DNA of 41,732 bases from Pseudomonadota bacterium (GCA_025357635.1 JANXOV010000055.1:1-41732); one strand, 5' to 3'. Counted from the first letter of the stretch, positions 18,918 through 29,407 are shown. A program made the numbers and translations. The notes: generated by a model not told the origin, from the letters alone.

Positions 18918-20374
18918 GGTGCCGGACCGCTGACGTTCACGAAAAAAGGTTTGGGACGATGCCGCTTCAAACAACCGGCATCCAGCTGTGCCGGCCGAGG
19001 ATCGTCGAGAAAATCGGCCATCAGGCGCGGCACGCAGGCGGTGGCCAGCTGGCCGTGCCCTTCACCCGAAAGAATCAAATGCCGGTGCCGCGTCAACCCT
19101 CGCGCCGCCCGCTCGGCGGCAGCCGGCGGCGTCACCGGATCCGCCTCCCCGGACAACAACAGCGTGGGCACGTCGCTGCGCAGGGGCGCATACATGTCCG
19201 CCGCCACCGGCCCGCGCGGCCAAAGCAAACAGATTTCCTCCAGCCCGTCGAGCTGATCCGTTCCTTGATAGGTTTTCGCCAACGCGGCGCGGTCGATTTG
19301 CATGCCCGGGTATCGCGGCCAGTCCTCGCTGCACACCACGGAGTTTTGCATGCCGATGGCCAGTTGATCACCGACCTGCCGCGCGGTCATGACCGCCTGC
19401 GCCGCCAGCGGCGCAAGCTCGCCTCGCGCTGCGCCGTGGATGAGCAGGGGCAGCATCGCCGCCTGGGTGCTGCTGTAGGACAACAGCCGCAGCGAAGCGC
19501 TGAACACCTCGCGGTTGAAGCGCAGCGGCATCTTGGAGGAGTTGGTGGGATCGGTTAACTCGAGTGCCACCTGCGCGGGCCCGAAGCGCGCCTTCAAGCC
19601 CGCCCATTCACCGGCCAGCTGCGGATAAGCGCGGGCGCAATCGCCGCTGGCGCCGCAGCGCGCGATGATGGCCTGCAACGTGCGCTCGCCGTCGAGTGGC
19701 GTATCCGGTCCGATGGGCCGCTGCGGATCCGTCACGCCGTCGAGCATCACCGCCTCCAAATGCGCGCCATGCCGGCGCATGTATTCCTGCGCCACACGCG
19801 TGCCATAGGAGGCGCCGTACAGGTCGATGCGTTCGTAGCCCAACGCACGCCGTGCCTCCTCCAGATCCTGCACCGCCGGCGCCGTGGTGTAAAAGCGCAC
19901 GCGCATGCCCAGCTTCGTCAGGCATGAGCGTGCGGCTTCGCGAATCGCTGCCGGGGAATTCGCCGCCTCACTCCAGTCCTGCGGAAAATCGCAAGGCATG
20001 GGCGAGGAGGCGCCGGTGCCGCGCTGATCCAGCAGCACGATGTCGTGATTGCGGTTGATGCGCGCAAAGGCGGCCGCGTAACTGACGTACAAGGCGATGG
20101 CACTCTGGCCAGGCCCGCCGGCAATGAGAAATAACGGACTTGCGTGGCTGCGCCGGTTCAGCGCTGCGACCCGGGCTATCTTCAAGGTGATGGCGGGCGA
20201 AGCGGGGTCGTCACGGTTTTCCGGCACCCGCAGGCTGCTGCAGTGCGCGGGAACCGAATTCAGCCGCAGCGGGTGCTCCAGCCGACACGGTGTCCATTGC
20301 AGCGGCGCCGCGCTCCATGCCGGGTTTGAGCTTAGAATCACCAACGCCACGGCGCATAGCGCGAAGCGCGTCAT
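18914..20374 (-). CDS. Secreted alpha/beta-hydrolase, S33 peptidase (tripeptidyl aminopeptidase-like)
   Basis: 486 aa from the ATG at 20374, chosen because it starts a good signal peptide (MTRFALCAVALVILSSNPAWSA). The alpha/beta-hydrolase features are in order: GGPG oxyanion region at 86-89, DQRGTG at 116-121, nucleophile Ser189 in GASYGT, the acid in SGEADPVTP and the His in GEGHGQ. These match S33 tripeptidyl aminopeptidase-like enzymes, which remove short peptides or proline from N-termini outside the cytoplasm. The open frame reaches 20518 but would overlap the fumarase. It shares a GTGA overlap with the ABC ATPase gene, so it probably belongs to the same operon, although a functional link is only inferred. 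Confidence 0.88.
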   Translation of the reverse strand: MTRFALCAVALVILSSNPAWSAAPLQWTPCRLEHPLRLNSVPAHCSSLRVPENRDDPASPAITLKIARVAALNRRSHASPLFLIAGGPGQSAIALYVSYAAAFARINRNHDIVLLDQRGTGASSPMPCDFPQDWSEAANSPAAIREAARSCLTKLGMRVRFYTTAPAVQDLEEARRALGYERIDLYGASYGTRVAQEYMRRHGAHLEAVMLDGVTDPQRPIGPDTPLDGERTLQAIIARCGASGDCARAYPQLAGEWAGLKARFGPAQVALELTDPTNSSKMPLRFNREVFSASLRLLSYSSTQAAMLPLLIHGAARGELAPLAAQAVMTARQVGDQLAIGMQNSVVCSEDWPRYPGMQIDRAALAKTYQGTDQLDGLEEICLLWPRGPVAADMYAPLRSDVPTLLLSGEADPVTPPAAAERAARGLTRHRHLILSGEGHGQLATACVPRLMADFLDDPRPAQLDAGCLKRHRPKPFFVNVSGPAP

Positions 20375-20459
20375 GAAATCCCCTCGCGCCGATGCGCGCA
20401 GGGCTGCGCGAGTTGGTAAATTGTCAGCACTGAAACCACGAGAATCGGTAGAGCATTTT

Positions 20460-21986
20460 ATGAGCGTCATTCGAGAAGCAGATCTCATCGCCAGCGTAGC
20501 GGATGCCTTGCAGTACATTTCCTATTATCACACGCCGGATTTCATACAAGCGATGGGACGTGCCTACGATTTGGAGCGCAGCCCGTCCGCCCGCGACGCC
20601 ATCGCGCAGATTCTGACCAATTCGCTGATGTGCGCGCAGGGACACCGTCCCATTTGCCAGGATACGGGCATCGTGGTGGTATTCGTCAAAGTGGGCATGG
20701 GCGTGCGCTGGGACGCGCAGCGCGATCTGAACGCCATGATCAACGAGGGCGTGCGCCAGGCCTACATGAACCCGGTCAACAAATTGCGCGCCTCCATCGT
20801 CGCCGACCCTGCTTTCATGCGCGGCAACACCAAGGACAATACGCCGGCCGTCATCCACACCGAGCTGGTGCCCGGCGATCGCCTGGAGATCACCGTGGCG
20901 GCGAAAGGCGGTGGCTCGGAAAACAAATCCATGTTCGAGATGCTCAATCCGTCCGACTCGGTCGCCGACTGGGTGCTGGAGCGCGTGCCGGAAATGGGCG
21001 CCGGCTGGTGTCCGCCCGGCATGCTGGGCATCGGCATCGGCGGCAGCGCCGAGAAGGCCATGTTGCTGGCGAAGAAATCGCTGATGGAGCCCATCGACAT
21101 TCTGCAGCTGCAGGCGCGCGGCGCGCACTCCAAGCTCGAAGAGTTGCGCCTGGAAATCTACAACCGCGTGAACTTGCTGGGCATCGGCGCGCAGGGTCTG
21201 GGCGGGTTGACCACGGTGCTCGATGTGAAGATTCTGGATTACCCGACGCACGCGGCATCCTTGCCGGTCGCGGTCATCCCCAACTGCGCCGCAACCCGGC
21301 ACGTGCATTTCACGCTGGACGGGTCGGGGCCGGCGCATCTGCAGCCGCCCGATCTGAACCTGTGGCCCAAGGTCACCTGGACGGCCGATGCGAGCGCGCG
21401 GCACGTGGATCTGAACACGCTGACGCGCGAGCAGGTGCAATCCTGGAAACCGGGCGAGCGCATTTTACTGTCGGGCAAGATGCTCACGGGACGCGACGCT
21501 GCGCACAAGCGAATCTGCGCGCTGCTCGATGCCGGTCAGCCGCTTCCCGATGGCCTGGATTTCAACGGCCGCGTGATCTACTACGTCGGACCCGTGGATC
21601 CGGTCGGGAACGAAGTGGTGGGTCCCGCCGGTCCGACCACCGCGAATCGCATGGATCGCTTCACCGAAACCATGCTGGCCAAGACCGGGCTCCTGGCCAT
21701 GGTGGGCAAGGCTGAGCGTGGCGAGTCCGGCATCGAGGCCATCCGCAAGCACAAGTCCGCCTATCTCATCGCGGTCGGTGGCGCAGCGTATCTCGTCGCC
21801 AAGGCCATCCGCGCCAGCCGCGTGGTGGCGTTCGCGGATCTGGGCATGGAGGCGGTGTACGAATTCGACATCCGCGACATGCCGGTTACTGTGGCGGTGA
21901 GCGCGGATGGGGAGTCGGTGCATGAGAGCGGCCCGGCGAACTGGCGCGGGAAATTCGCCGGCATACCGATCAGCGTGGGTCCCTAG
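20460..21986 (+). CDS. fumA: Class I fumarate hydratase
   Basis: A 508-residue [4Fe-4S] enzyme that interconverts fumarate and malate in the citric acid cycle. The three expected cluster cysteines are visible: Cys66 in ICQDTGI, Cys184 in CPPGMLGIGIGG and Cys276 in NCAATRH. The N-terminal alpha domain and the C-terminal beta domain (GNEVVGPAGPTTANRMD and the final EFDIRDMPV region) are fused in one chain, as in E. coli FumA. The ATG at 20460 lies just inside a longer open frame; GGTAGAG is upstream. It is transcribed divergently from the S33 peptidase. The cluster makes it oxygen-sensitive by family knowledge. The gene could equally be called fumB. Confidence 0.93.
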   Translation: MSVIREADLIASVADALQYISYYHTPDFIQAMGRAYDLERSPSARDAIAQILTNSLMCAQGHRPICQDTGIVVVFVKVGMGVRWDAQRDLNAMINEGVRQAYMNPVNKLRASIVADPAFMRGNTKDNTPAVIHTELVPGDRLEITVAAKGGGSENKSMFEMLNPSDSVADWVLERVPEMGAGWCPPGMLGIGIGGSAEKAMLLAKKSLMEPIDILQLQARGAHSKLEELRLEIYNRVNLLGIGAQGLGGLTTVLDVKILDYPTHAASLPVAVIPNCAATRHVHFTLDGSGPAHLQPPDLNLWPKVTWTADASARHVDLNTLTREQVQSWKPGERILLSGKMLTGRDAAHKRICALLDAGQPLPDGLDFNGRVIYYVGPVDPVGNEVVGPAGPTTANRMDRFTETMLAKTGLLAMVGKAERGESGIEAIRKHKSAYLIAVGGAAYLVAKAIRASRVVAFADLGMEAVYEFDIRDMPVTVAVSADGESVHESGPANWRGKFAGIPISVGP

Positions 21987-23068
21987 AATACGTAGCTGAA
22001 GGTGATGGAGCCGAATTGCTGCGAGGCGCTCTGGCCGTAGAATTCCTTGGTGCGAATGTAGTGCGCGTAGGCGATCTTGCCGCGCCGCCAGGACCAGGCC
22101 ACACCCAGTGCGGCATCGCCCACGAAGATCCGCTTGTCCACGCTCGGACTTGCGCGGAACGTGTTGCCGTCGAGAAAAATGTTGTGCAGCACCAGCTGCG
22201 CATCGAACGACGCGAACAGATGAATGCCCTTGGCGGCAAAGCCTGTTTGCATGTCGCGCACGGACAGCGGGGCGCTGTTGTTGCCTCCGGGGCGGATGGC
22301 CGACGTGCCGAAGTCATCCGGCAGCGAATAGCCCACCCGGAATTCGGCGCCGGCATTCAGAAAGGTCCTCACATTGCCAAGCGTTGCGCCGTAGTGCGGA
22401 ATAACATCGAGCCCCGGGAGGGTCTTGCGCATGGGTGGCAGGAATCGACGCTTTCGCTCGTAGGTGAATTGCAATCCCGGCTCGTTGGGCAATTGATTGG
22501 CCCAGCCCTGCCACTTTGGAATGTTGCGCAGATCGTGAATGAAATCCTGGCTTTGCTTGGCGTAGGACTGCGGCCCCACGATGCCGAGGTCCAGCTCAAA
22601 GGTGCGCATAGACGTGTCTGTGCGTGAATTGTAGCCAAATCCCAGATACAGCCAGCCGGCGTAGGGTCGGTCATTCGGATCCAGCGTGGTGCGTTCCCGA
22701 TCGCGGGGTGTGAACATGGCTTGACCCACCGACACCACCATGTTGCGCGCCGTGTAATTGCCGCTGTCGACGAAGCCCACCAGGCGGTTGATGCGCTTCA
22801 AAACCGCCGGCAGGCAGGGGTCGTTGCGGTAGTCGTCCAGATTCGCCGAACCCCAGGATAACTTGACGCCGTTGGTGTACTCGCGGTCGCTGCCTGTAAA
22901 CAGATCGTTTTCGAAGTTCAGCGTCACGGTGTTCGGGCGGCTGGCCTGGGATTTCGCGTGTTCGGCAGTATCGCAGCCGGCGCTGCCGTGCTGCGCCTGC
23001 GCCCCCGCGGCAAACCCCAGCAGCGCCAGCAGCGCACGGGGGCCCCGATTGCGTCCAACCTCATACAT
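21983..23068 (-). CDS. LpxR-like outer-membrane lipid A deacylase
   Basis: A 361-residue protein with a signal peptide ([14 protein letters not shown]) and a beta-barrel character ending in SITFSYVF, a typical C-terminal outer-membrane signal with a final Phe. [17 protein letters not shown] (about 50-66) is the LpxR signature, containing the catalytic Asn/Asp and Thr/Asn residues of the family. LpxR removes the 3'-acyloxyacyl chain of lipid A, which changes its immune recognition. It overlaps the fumarase stop by 4 bases (shared CTAG) in convergent orientation. Family membership is solid; lipid A activity is inferred. Confidence 0.85.
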   Translation of the reverse strand: MYEVGRNRGPRALLALLGFAAGAQAQHGSAGCDTAEHAKSQASRPNTVTLNFENDLFTGSDREYTNGVKLSWGSANLDDYRNDPCLPAVLKRINRLVGFVDSGNYTARNMVVSVGQAMFTPRDRERTTLDPNDRPYAGWLYLGFGYNSRTDTSMRTFELDLGIVGPQSYAKQSQDFIHDLRNIPKWQGWANQLPNEPGLQFTYERKRRFLPPMRKTLPGLDVIPHYGATLGNVRTFLNAGAEFRVGYSLPDDFGTSAIRPGGNNSAPLSVRDMQTGFAAKGIHLFASFDAQLVLHNIFLDGNTFRASPSVDKRIFVGDAALGVAWSWRRGKIAYAHYIRTKEFYGQSASQQFGSITFSYVF

Positions 23069-23096
23069 ACAATGGCATCCCGGACACCGACCCGCT

Positions 23097-23102
23097 TATA
23101 GT
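23097..23102 (+). promoter_or_regulatory. -10 box for mnmG
   Basis: TATAGT differs by one base from TATAAT and ends 9 bases before the mnmG ATG. A transcript would start 2-4 bases before the ATG and so have almost no leader. The -35 region is poor (around TGGCAT). No ribosome-binding site is visible, which fits a leaderless mRNA. Confidence 0.45.
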
Positions 23103-23111
23103 ACGCACCCT

Positions 23112-25022
23112 ATGCAATTTGCCGAAAAATTCGATGTCATCGTGGTGGGCGGCGGGCACGCCGGGACCGAGGCTGCCCTGGCATCCGCGCGCATCGGCGC
23201 GCGCACGCTGCTGCTGACCCATAATATCGAAACGCTGGGACAAATGAGCTGCAACCCGGCCATCGGCGGCATCGGCAAGGGCCATCTGGTGAAGGAAATC
23301 GACGCTCTCGGCGGTGCGATGGCGTTCGCCATCGATCAGGCCGGGATCCAGTTTCGCACGTTGAACGCAAGCAAAGGGCCCGCCGTGCGGGCAACGCGCG
23401 CGCAGGCCGATCGCCAGCTTTACCGCTGCGCCATACGCAGCATTCTGGAGAATCAGCCGAATCTGACCCTGTTTCAGCAAGAGGCGGCGGATCTCATCAT
23501 CGACGGCGATGCCGTGGCCGGCTGCGTCACGCAGAGCGGCATCGAATTGCACGCCCGCTGTGTGGTGCTGACCGTGGGCACCTTCCTGGGCGGCAAGATC
23601 CACTTGGGTTTGCAGAATCATCCCGGCGGCCGCGCCGGGGATCCGCCCTCCAACCGGCTCGCCGCCCGGCTGCGTGAATTGCCGCTGCGGGTGGGTCGCC
23701 TGAAGACCGGTACGCCGCCGCGCATCGACGGCCGCAGCATCGACACCCGCGTCATGCTCGAGCAGCACGGCGACAAGCCACGGCCCGTGTTCTCCTATCT
23801 GCAGACGGGCGCGGCGCACCCGCGGCAGCTGCCCTGTCACATCACCGCAACCAATGAGCGCACGCACGAGATCATCCGCGCAGCGTCGGACCGCTCGCCG
23901 ATGTTCACCGGCCTGATCGAAGGCAGGGGTCCGCGCTATTGCCCGTCTGTCGAGGACAAGGTGGCGCGATTTGCGGACAAGTTGTCGCACCAGATTTTCG
24001 TCGAGCCGGAAGGCTTGAACACGCACGAGATCTACCCCAACGGCATTTCCACCTCGCTGCCCTTCGATGTGCAGTACGAATTCGTGCGCACCATCAAAGG
24101 CTTTGAGCGCGCGCACATCACGCGGCCCGGCTACGCCATCGAATACGACTTTTTCGACCCGCGCGATCTGCAGAACACGCTGCAGAGCAAGTTCATCCCG
24201 CGCTTGTTTCTGGCGGGGCAGATCAATGGCACCACCGGCTACGAAGAGGCCGCAGCGCAGGGATTGCTCGCCGGCGCGAATGCCGCGCTCAGCGCGTTGG
24301 GGCGCGAGCCCTGGTCGCCGCTACGCAGCGAGGCCTATATCGGCGTGCTGGTCGATGATCTGATCACGCGCGGCGCGCCCGAGCCGTATCGTATGTTCAC
24401 CAGCCGCGCCGAGTACCGGCTGAGCTTGCGCGAGGACAATGCCGACGTTCGCCTGACACCGCAGGGCCGCAGCATCGGGCTCGTCAACGATGAGCGTTGG
24501 GAATTCTTCGAGCGCAAATCCGCCGCCGTGGCGCAGGAGGTGGCGCGCCTGGAAACTTCTCTGGTGCGGGCCGGCGATGCGCAGTCGGCGCTGAGCGCGA
24601 AATTGGGAGGCGCGCTGCCGCGTGAGCAGTACGCATTGGATCTGTTGCGCCGCCCGGAACTGGGATTCGACGATGTGGATCAGGCCGGTGCGCCAGACGA
24701 TGCGGCCGCGCCGGATGCGTCATGGCGAAAGGACGAGCGGTTGAACGTGCAGGTCAAACTGCAGGTCGAAGTGCAGGCCAAGTACGCCGGCTACCTCAAG
24801 CGCCAGGAACAGGAAATCGCCCGGCAACGCCGCCACGAAGGCCTCACGCTGCCGGGCGATATGAACTATCACGAGGTCAACGGCCTGTCGCACGAAGCGC
24901 GGCAGCGTTTGTCGGAAGTGCGTCCGCAGACGCTGGGTCAGGCGGGACGCATTCCCGGATTGACGCCCGCCGCCGTGTCGCTGCTGCTGGTTCATCTGAA
25001 AAAGCGCGACCGCGCGGCCTGA
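23112..25022 (+). CDS. mnmG: tRNA uridine-5-carboxymethylaminomethyl synthesis enzyme MnmG (GidA)
   Basis: MnmG, with MnmE, puts the carboxymethylaminomethyl group on the wobble uridine of tRNA. From the ATG at 23112 it is 636 aa, near the 629 aa of E. coli. The FAD-binding fold begins [21 protein letters not shown] (about 10-30); conserved family stretches such as [21 protein letters not shown] and [14 protein letters not shown] are intact. A longer open frame to 22863 overlaps lpxR and is rejected. In many gammaproteobacteria mnmG is followed by rsmG-parA-parB; here rsmG lies about 9.5 kb further on. Confidence 0.97.
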   Translation: MQFAEKFDVIVVGGGHAGTEAALASARIGARTLLLTHNIETLGQMSCNPAIGGIGKGHLVKEIDALGGAMAFAIDQAGIQFRTLNASKGPAVRATRAQADRQLYRCAIRSILENQPNLTLFQQEAADLIIDGDAVAGCVTQSGIELHARCVVLTVGTFLGGKIHLGLQNHPGGRAGDPPSNRLAARLRELPLRVGRLKTGTPPRIDGRSIDTRVMLEQHGDKPRPVFSYLQTGAAHPRQLPCHITATNERTHEIIRAASDRSPMFTGLIEGRGPRYCPSVEDKVARFADKLSHQIFVEPEGLNTHEIYPNGISTSLPFDVQYEFVRTIKGFERAHITRPGYAIEYDFFDPRDLQNTLQSKFIPRLFLAGQINGTTGYEEAAAQGLLAGANAALSALGREPWSPLRSEAYIGVLVDDLITRGAPEPYRMFTSRAEYRLSLREDNADVRLTPQGRSIGLVNDERWEFFERKSAAVAQEVARLETSLVRAGDAQSALSAKLGGALPREQYALDLLRRPELGFDDVDQAGAPDDAAAPDASWRKDERLNVQVKLQVEVQAKYAGYLKRQEQEIARQRRHEGLTLPGDMNYHEVNGLSHEARQRLSEVRPQTLGQAGRIPGLTPAAVSLLLVHLKKRDRAA

Positions 25023-25032
25023 TCGACTCTCA

Positions 25033-26634
25033 ATGCGGCGTCTCGGATTGCTCGCCGGTGTGGCCGTTGGTGCGGCGCTGCTGGCCTGGGGCGCCTCGCG
25101 GCTGCTGCTGGCGCCGCCGGATCCGGTCCTCGCCAACACCTTGCATCGCGGCAATGGCGCAGAAGCCGAATCCTTGGATCCGCAGGCCGCGCGCTCCGAA
25201 GCCGCCTTGACCATCGTCCGCGATCTATACGAAGGCCTGATGTCGGTCGATGCGAGCGGACAGCCCGTGCCGGCGGCGGCTGAACGCTACGAGGTATCGG
25301 CGGACGGCGGCGCATACACCTTTCATTTGCGGCCGCAGCTTCGATGGTCGAACGGCGATGCGGTGACGGCGCAGGATTTCGTCGCCGCCTGGCGCAGGCT
25401 GGTGGATCCGGCAACCGCTGCACCGTATGCGCAAATGCTCTCCGTCGTGCGCAACGCCGACGCCATCCAGGCAGGCGCTGCAGGTCTTGAGTCGCTCGGC
25501 GTGCGGGCGGTCAATTCGCAGACTCTCCTTGTGGAGTTGCAGAAGCCCACGCCGTATTTCCTCAACCTGCTGACGCATCCGGGCACCTTTCCGCTGCATC
25601 GCCCGACGCTGGCAGCGCATGGCAATCGCTTCGCCAAACCCGGCATCTTGGTCTCCAACGGAGCCTACAGTCTGGCGCGCTGGGATTTCGGCTCCAAGAT
25701 CATCGCTGTGCGCAATCACCAGTATTGGAACGATTCGCAAACGCATATAGACCGCGTCGAGTATCACGCCATCGCGCAGGCAACGGCGGAGCTTGGCGCC
25801 TATCGTGCCGATGCGCTGGACTGCACCGCGACGCTGTCGATGTCGCAGATGGACTGGATCCGGGAGCACCTCGCCGCCGAGTTGCACGTGTCGCCGCAAC
25901 TGGCTGTTTACTACTATGGCTTGAACTTGCGCGGCCCGCCGTTCTCCGGCGCACCGCAGCTGCGGCAGGCGCTGTCGATGGTCATCGACCGGGACAGGCT
26001 GGTGCAATCGGTCACCGGGCTGGGAGAAATCCCCGCTTACGGCATGGTGCCGCCGCAGACGCTGGGCTACGCGGCGCAGATGCCGGACTGGGCCGGCTGG
26101 CCGCTGCAGCGGCGCATCCAGCGCGCGCGAGAATTGCTGCGCGAAGCAGGCCGCGATGCGCCCCGCCGCATCGAGCTGCGCTACAACACGGGTGAATTGC
26201 ACACCAGGATGGCCGTGGCCGTCGCGTCGATGTGGAAAGAGGCGTTGGATATCGATACCGATCTGCGCGGCGAAGAATTCAAGGTGCTGCTGCAGGACAT
26301 CGACCGCGGCGAGGGTGTGCAGGCTTTTCGCGCCAGCTGGGTCGCGGACTACAACGACGCCTACAGTTTCCTGCAGCTGCTGCGCACAGGTTTTGGCATC
26401 AATCTGCCGCGCTACTCGAATGCGCAATACGATGCCGCATTGGACATCGCCAACGCGCAGGCCGATCCGGGCAGACGCGCCGGCTATCTGCAGCAGGCCG
26501 AGCGCCTGATGCTGGAGGATCAGCCGCTGATTCCGTTGTATTTCTATGTCAACAAGCACCTGGTGAAACCGCGCGTGCGCGGCTGGCGCGACAATGTCAT
26601 GAATATCATCTACAGCAAGAATCTGAGCCTGTAG
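25033..26634 (+). CDS. Oligopeptide ABC transporter substrate-binding protein (SBP_bac_5)
   Basis: A 533-residue extracytoplasmic solute-binding protein related to OppA. The N-terminal hydrophobic helix (LLAGVAVGAALLAWGASRLLL) anchors it or directs export. The mature part starts HRGNGAEAESLDPQ, the usual first strand of the family, and has the conserved DYNDAYSFLQLLRTGFGINLPRYSN-type C-terminal region. No permease or ATPase genes follow, so it would rely on transporter parts elsewhere or act as a stand-alone binding protein. It starts 10 bases after mnmG and is probably read with it. Confidence 0.88.
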   Translation: MRRLGLLAGVAVGAALLAWGASRLLLAPPDPVLANTLHRGNGAEAESLDPQAARSEAALTIVRDLYEGLMSVDASGQPVPAAAERYEVSADGGAYTFHLRPQLRWSNGDAVTAQDFVAAWRRLVDPATAAPYAQMLSVVRNADAIQAGAAGLESLGVRAVNSQTLLVELQKPTPYFLNLLTHPGTFPLHRPTLAAHGNRFAKPGILVSNGAYSLARWDFGSKIIAVRNHQYWNDSQTHIDRVEYHAIAQATAELGAYRADALDCTATLSMSQMDWIREHLAAELHVSPQLAVYYYGLNLRGPPFSGAPQLRQALSMVIDRDRLVQSVTGLGEIPAYGMVPPQTLGYAAQMPDWAGWPLQRRIQRARELLREAGRDAPRRIELRYNTGELHTRMAVAVASMWKEALDIDTDLRGEEFKVLLQDIDRGEGVQAFRASWVADYNDAYSFLQLLRTGFGINLPRYSNAQYDAALDIANAQADPGRRAGYLQQAERLMLEDQPLIPLYFYVNKHLVKPRVRGWRDNVMNIIYSKNLSL

Positions 26635-26743
26635 CGATAGTCAGGCGTCCTCACCGTGGCGGAATGAAAAGGATTGTTGCAAGAACTCGCCGCCGCCCTT
26701 TAACATCGCTGCCGAAAACAAGCACCAATTGTCGGAGAATTGA

Positions 26744-27391
26744 ATGGGTTTTGGATCAAATCGCGGTCGTTTGGCGGCTGCTGTAGCCCTTTTTTGCATC
26801 ACCGCGGCGGCGCACGCTGCACAGGGCGAGGCGGCGCGCGGCGATCCGGCCCGTGGCCAGAAGAAGTTTTATACCTGCCTGGGTTGCCACGGAGTTGAAA
26901 ACTACAAGAATGCCTATCCGTCGTATCGCGTGCCGAAACTGCGGCATCAACACGCCGCCTACCTCATCGCCGCATTGAACGAATACAAGAACGGCGAGCG
27001 CCCGCACGCGACCATGCACGCGCAGGCAGCGTCGATGACGGACCAGGATATGCTCGACATTGCCACTTACCTGCAGGGCGGCGAACCGACCAAGCCCACG
27101 AGCAGCGTGGCGGGCGTCACCCCGAAGCAGGCTGAAACCTGCGCCGCATGTCACGGCATCAACGGCAGCGGGGTGGATGCGCCGCTGGAACCGAAGCCGC
27201 CGGTTCTCGCCGGCCAGCATGCGGATTATCTGGAACAGGCGTTGATTTCCTACCGCAATGGCCGGCGCAAAAATGCGGTCATGGGCGCCATGGCGGCGGC
27301 GCTGAAGTCGGATGCGGATGTTCAGCAGCTCGCGGCGTATTTCGCCAGCCAGCCATCACCGCTCGCCACGGCCAGGCACGACCAAAAGTAG
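26744..27391 (+). CDS. Di-haem cytochrome c4
   Basis: A 215-residue periplasmic electron carrier. A signal peptide (LAAAVALFCITAAAHAA) is followed by two cytochrome c domains with haem-binding motifs CLGCH (45-49) and CAACH (133-137). The likely axial methionines lie in ATMHAQAASM and in AVMGAMAAAL. The two-domain arrangement and size match cytochrome c4, which passes electrons to terminal oxidases in the membrane. GGAGAA lies 5-10 bases before the ATG. No oxidase genes are adjacent. Confidence 0.9.
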   Translation: MGFGSNRGRLAAAVALFCITAAAHAAQGEAARGDPARGQKKFYTCLGCHGVENYKNAYPSYRVPKLRHQHAAYLIAALNEYKNGERPHATMHAQAASMTDQDMLDIATYLQGGEPTKPTSSVAGVTPKQAETCAACHGINGSGVDAPLEPKPPVLAGQHADYLEQALISYRNGRRKNAVMGAMAAALKSDADVQQLAAYFASQPSPLATARHDQK

Positions 27392-27397
27392 CGCCGG

Positions 27398-29335
27398 CTA
27401 TTTGTTCTGCAGCAGGAACTGCGCGAACGTCTGCAGATAGGCATCGCGGTTCTGTTTCTTCTTGAATCCGTGCCCTTCGTCCCTGGCGAGCAGGTACCAG
27501 ACCTCCACACCGCGAGCGCGCAGCCGGTTCACCATCTGCTCCGATTCGCTCATCGGTACGCGCGGATCGTTCTGTCCTTGCACGATCAGCATCGGGCGCG
27601 TGATGCGCTCGGCATTGGTGAGCGGTGAAATACCGCGCAAGAATGCACGCATGTCGGGGTCCCGTTCATCGCCATATTCGGCGCGCCGCAGGTCCTGCCG
27701 GTACGGCGCGGTGTTGGTCAGAAAGCTGACGAAGTTCGCAATCCCCACCACATCGATGCCGCCGCGCATCCGGTCGCCAAAATTCACCATGGTGGCGAGT
27801 GTCATGTACCCGCCATAGGAACCGCCGGACACGAACACGCGCTTGGCGTCGAATGCCGATTGCGCGGAAATCCACACCAGCATGGCGCCGATGTCCTTGA
27901 CCGAATCCTCACGCAGAGCGCCGTTGTCCAGGCTGAGGTAGGTTTTGCCGTAGCCTGAGGAACCTCGGACGTTGGGCGCCAGCACCACGAAGCCCAATTC
28001 GTTGACCAGATACTGCAGCCACGGATCGAAACCCGGACGAAACTGCGACTCCGGTCCGCCGTGGATGGTGATCAGCACCGGATGCGGCCCCGGCGTGGCC
28101 GGTTCATACACGTACACGGGAATTTGACGGAATTTGCCGCCGTTGCGATCGAAGGTCGGAAACTGCGTCAGACGCGGCGTGACGAACTTGGACACTTCCA
28201 CCGGCCCGGCTTCGCTGCGGGTCCAGGGCTCGACTTTGTTGTTCGACAGGTCCAGCACATAGGCATCGCGCGGCTGCGATGCGCTGGCGTGGCCGAAAGC
28301 CAGCTGCCGGCTTTGCGTGTCGAAGCTCAGGTTGGAGATCAGTCCCGGCGGTAACTCTGTCACCGCCAGCTCCTGCTTCGAGCGCAGATCCAGCACGTTG
28401 AGCCGGCTGGCGCCGGCTTGATTCGCCGTGTAGGCCAGAAAGCGCGCGTCGCGCGACACAGCCAGGTCTTCGACGTCCCAGGGAATATGCGCTGACAACA
28501 CCGTACGCTCTCCCGACCCCAAATTTACGAACTGCAATTGCACGAATTCGCCATCGCGGTCGGAGGCGATGAACACGCCCACGCCATCGCGCGAGAACAG
28601 CGCGGGACCGATGCCGATCTTGGTCTTCGACGGGTCGATCTCGCGCGCCTGACCACTGGCGATGTCGAGCAGGTAGAGGTGGCTTTCGCTGATGGAGACG
28701 TACTTCTTGAGCAGCAGCTTGCTGTCATCGGGCGACCAGTCCAGCACCGTCCAGCCGGGCGCATCGCCCGTGTACACCAGCTTCGGCGGCGTGCCCGCCG
28801 CCGGCTCGACCACATAGATGTCCGAATCCTTGCCATTGCGCAGATTGCTGTAAAAGGCCACCGCCCGGCCGGCGCTGGACCAGACCGGATCGCCGTTCAA
28901 GGACTTCCCGTCGGTCAACAGCCGCGCGGTGTTTTCACCCTGACGCTGAAAATACAGCTGCGAATTCTCATCCCCGCCCACGTCCTTTAGGAAAACGAAG
29001 CCCGGACGATTCGAGTCCGGGGAAAACACGGCCTCGTTCACCGGCTCTTTGTAAAAAGTAATCTGACGGCGTGCGCCGCCGGCCCTTTCCAGCAGATGCA
29101 GCTGCTCGGCATCGCCAAAGCGGGTGGCGATGAGCAGCTGACCGCCCGGCGACCAGCCCAGCGGCGTGGCCTGGCGCGCATTCAGGTAGTTCTCGATTCC
29201 GCTCATGAGCGTGGCAGGAGCGGCGGGCACATTGTCGAACACCAGATTGCCTCGCTCGAGCCGGGCGGCGGAGGCGGGCAGCTGCGCCAGCAAAGCGGTG
29301 CCGATCAGAAAAAAGAACGATTTTTTCAAACGCAT
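27398..29335 (-). CDS. S9 family prolyl oligopeptidase / acylaminoacyl-peptidase-like
   Basis: About 645 aa with a signal peptide (MRLKKSFFFLIGTALLAQLPASA); the ATG at 29335 is preferred because GAGAG precedes it, although the frame is open six codons further. The N-terminal two-thirds is a seven-bladed beta-propeller with repeated WSP/FSPD-type blades (about 30-390). The C-terminal alpha/beta-hydrolase domain carries the nucleophile in GGSYGGY, the Asp in QGQNDPRVP and the His in DEGHGF. Such enzymes cleave short, often proline-containing peptides in the periplasm. It is divergent from the MBL hydrolase gene, with about 70 bases between them. Confidence 0.93.
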   Translation of the reverse strand: MRLKKSFFFLIGTALLAQLPASAARLERGNLVFDNVPAAPATLMSGIENYLNARQATPLGWSPGGQLLIATRFGDAEQLHLLERAGGARRQITFYKEPVNEAVFSPDSNRPGFVFLKDVGGDENSQLYFQRQGENTARLLTDGKSLNGDPVWSSAGRAVAFYSNLRNGKDSDIYVVEPAAGTPPKLVYTGDAPGWTVLDWSPDDSKLLLKKYVSISESHLYLLDIASGQAREIDPSKTKIGIGPALFSRDGVGVFIASDRDGEFVQLQFVNLGSGERTVLSAHIPWDVEDLAVSRDARFLAYTANQAGASRLNVLDLRSKQELAVTELPPGLISNLSFDTQSRQLAFGHASASQPRDAYVLDLSNNKVEPWTRSEAGPVEVSKFVTPRLTQFPTFDRNGGKFRQIPVYVYEPATPGPHPVLITIHGGPESQFRPGFDPWLQYLVNELGFVVLAPNVRGSSGYGKTYLSLDNGALREDSVKDIGAMLVWISAQSAFDAKRVFVSGGSYGGYMTLATMVNFGDRMRGGIDVVGIANFVSFLTNTAPYRQDLRRAEYGDERDPDMRAFLRGISPLTNAERITRPMLIVQGQNDPRVPMSESEQMVNRLRARGVEVWYLLARDEGHGFKKKQNRDAYLQTFAQFLLQNK

Positions 29336-29407
29336 AGAACTCTCAGGTCGCATCGGAGCCAGGCGTCGAGGATAATGTCATCTGGTACGAATATCGAGAG
29401 TGCGCCG

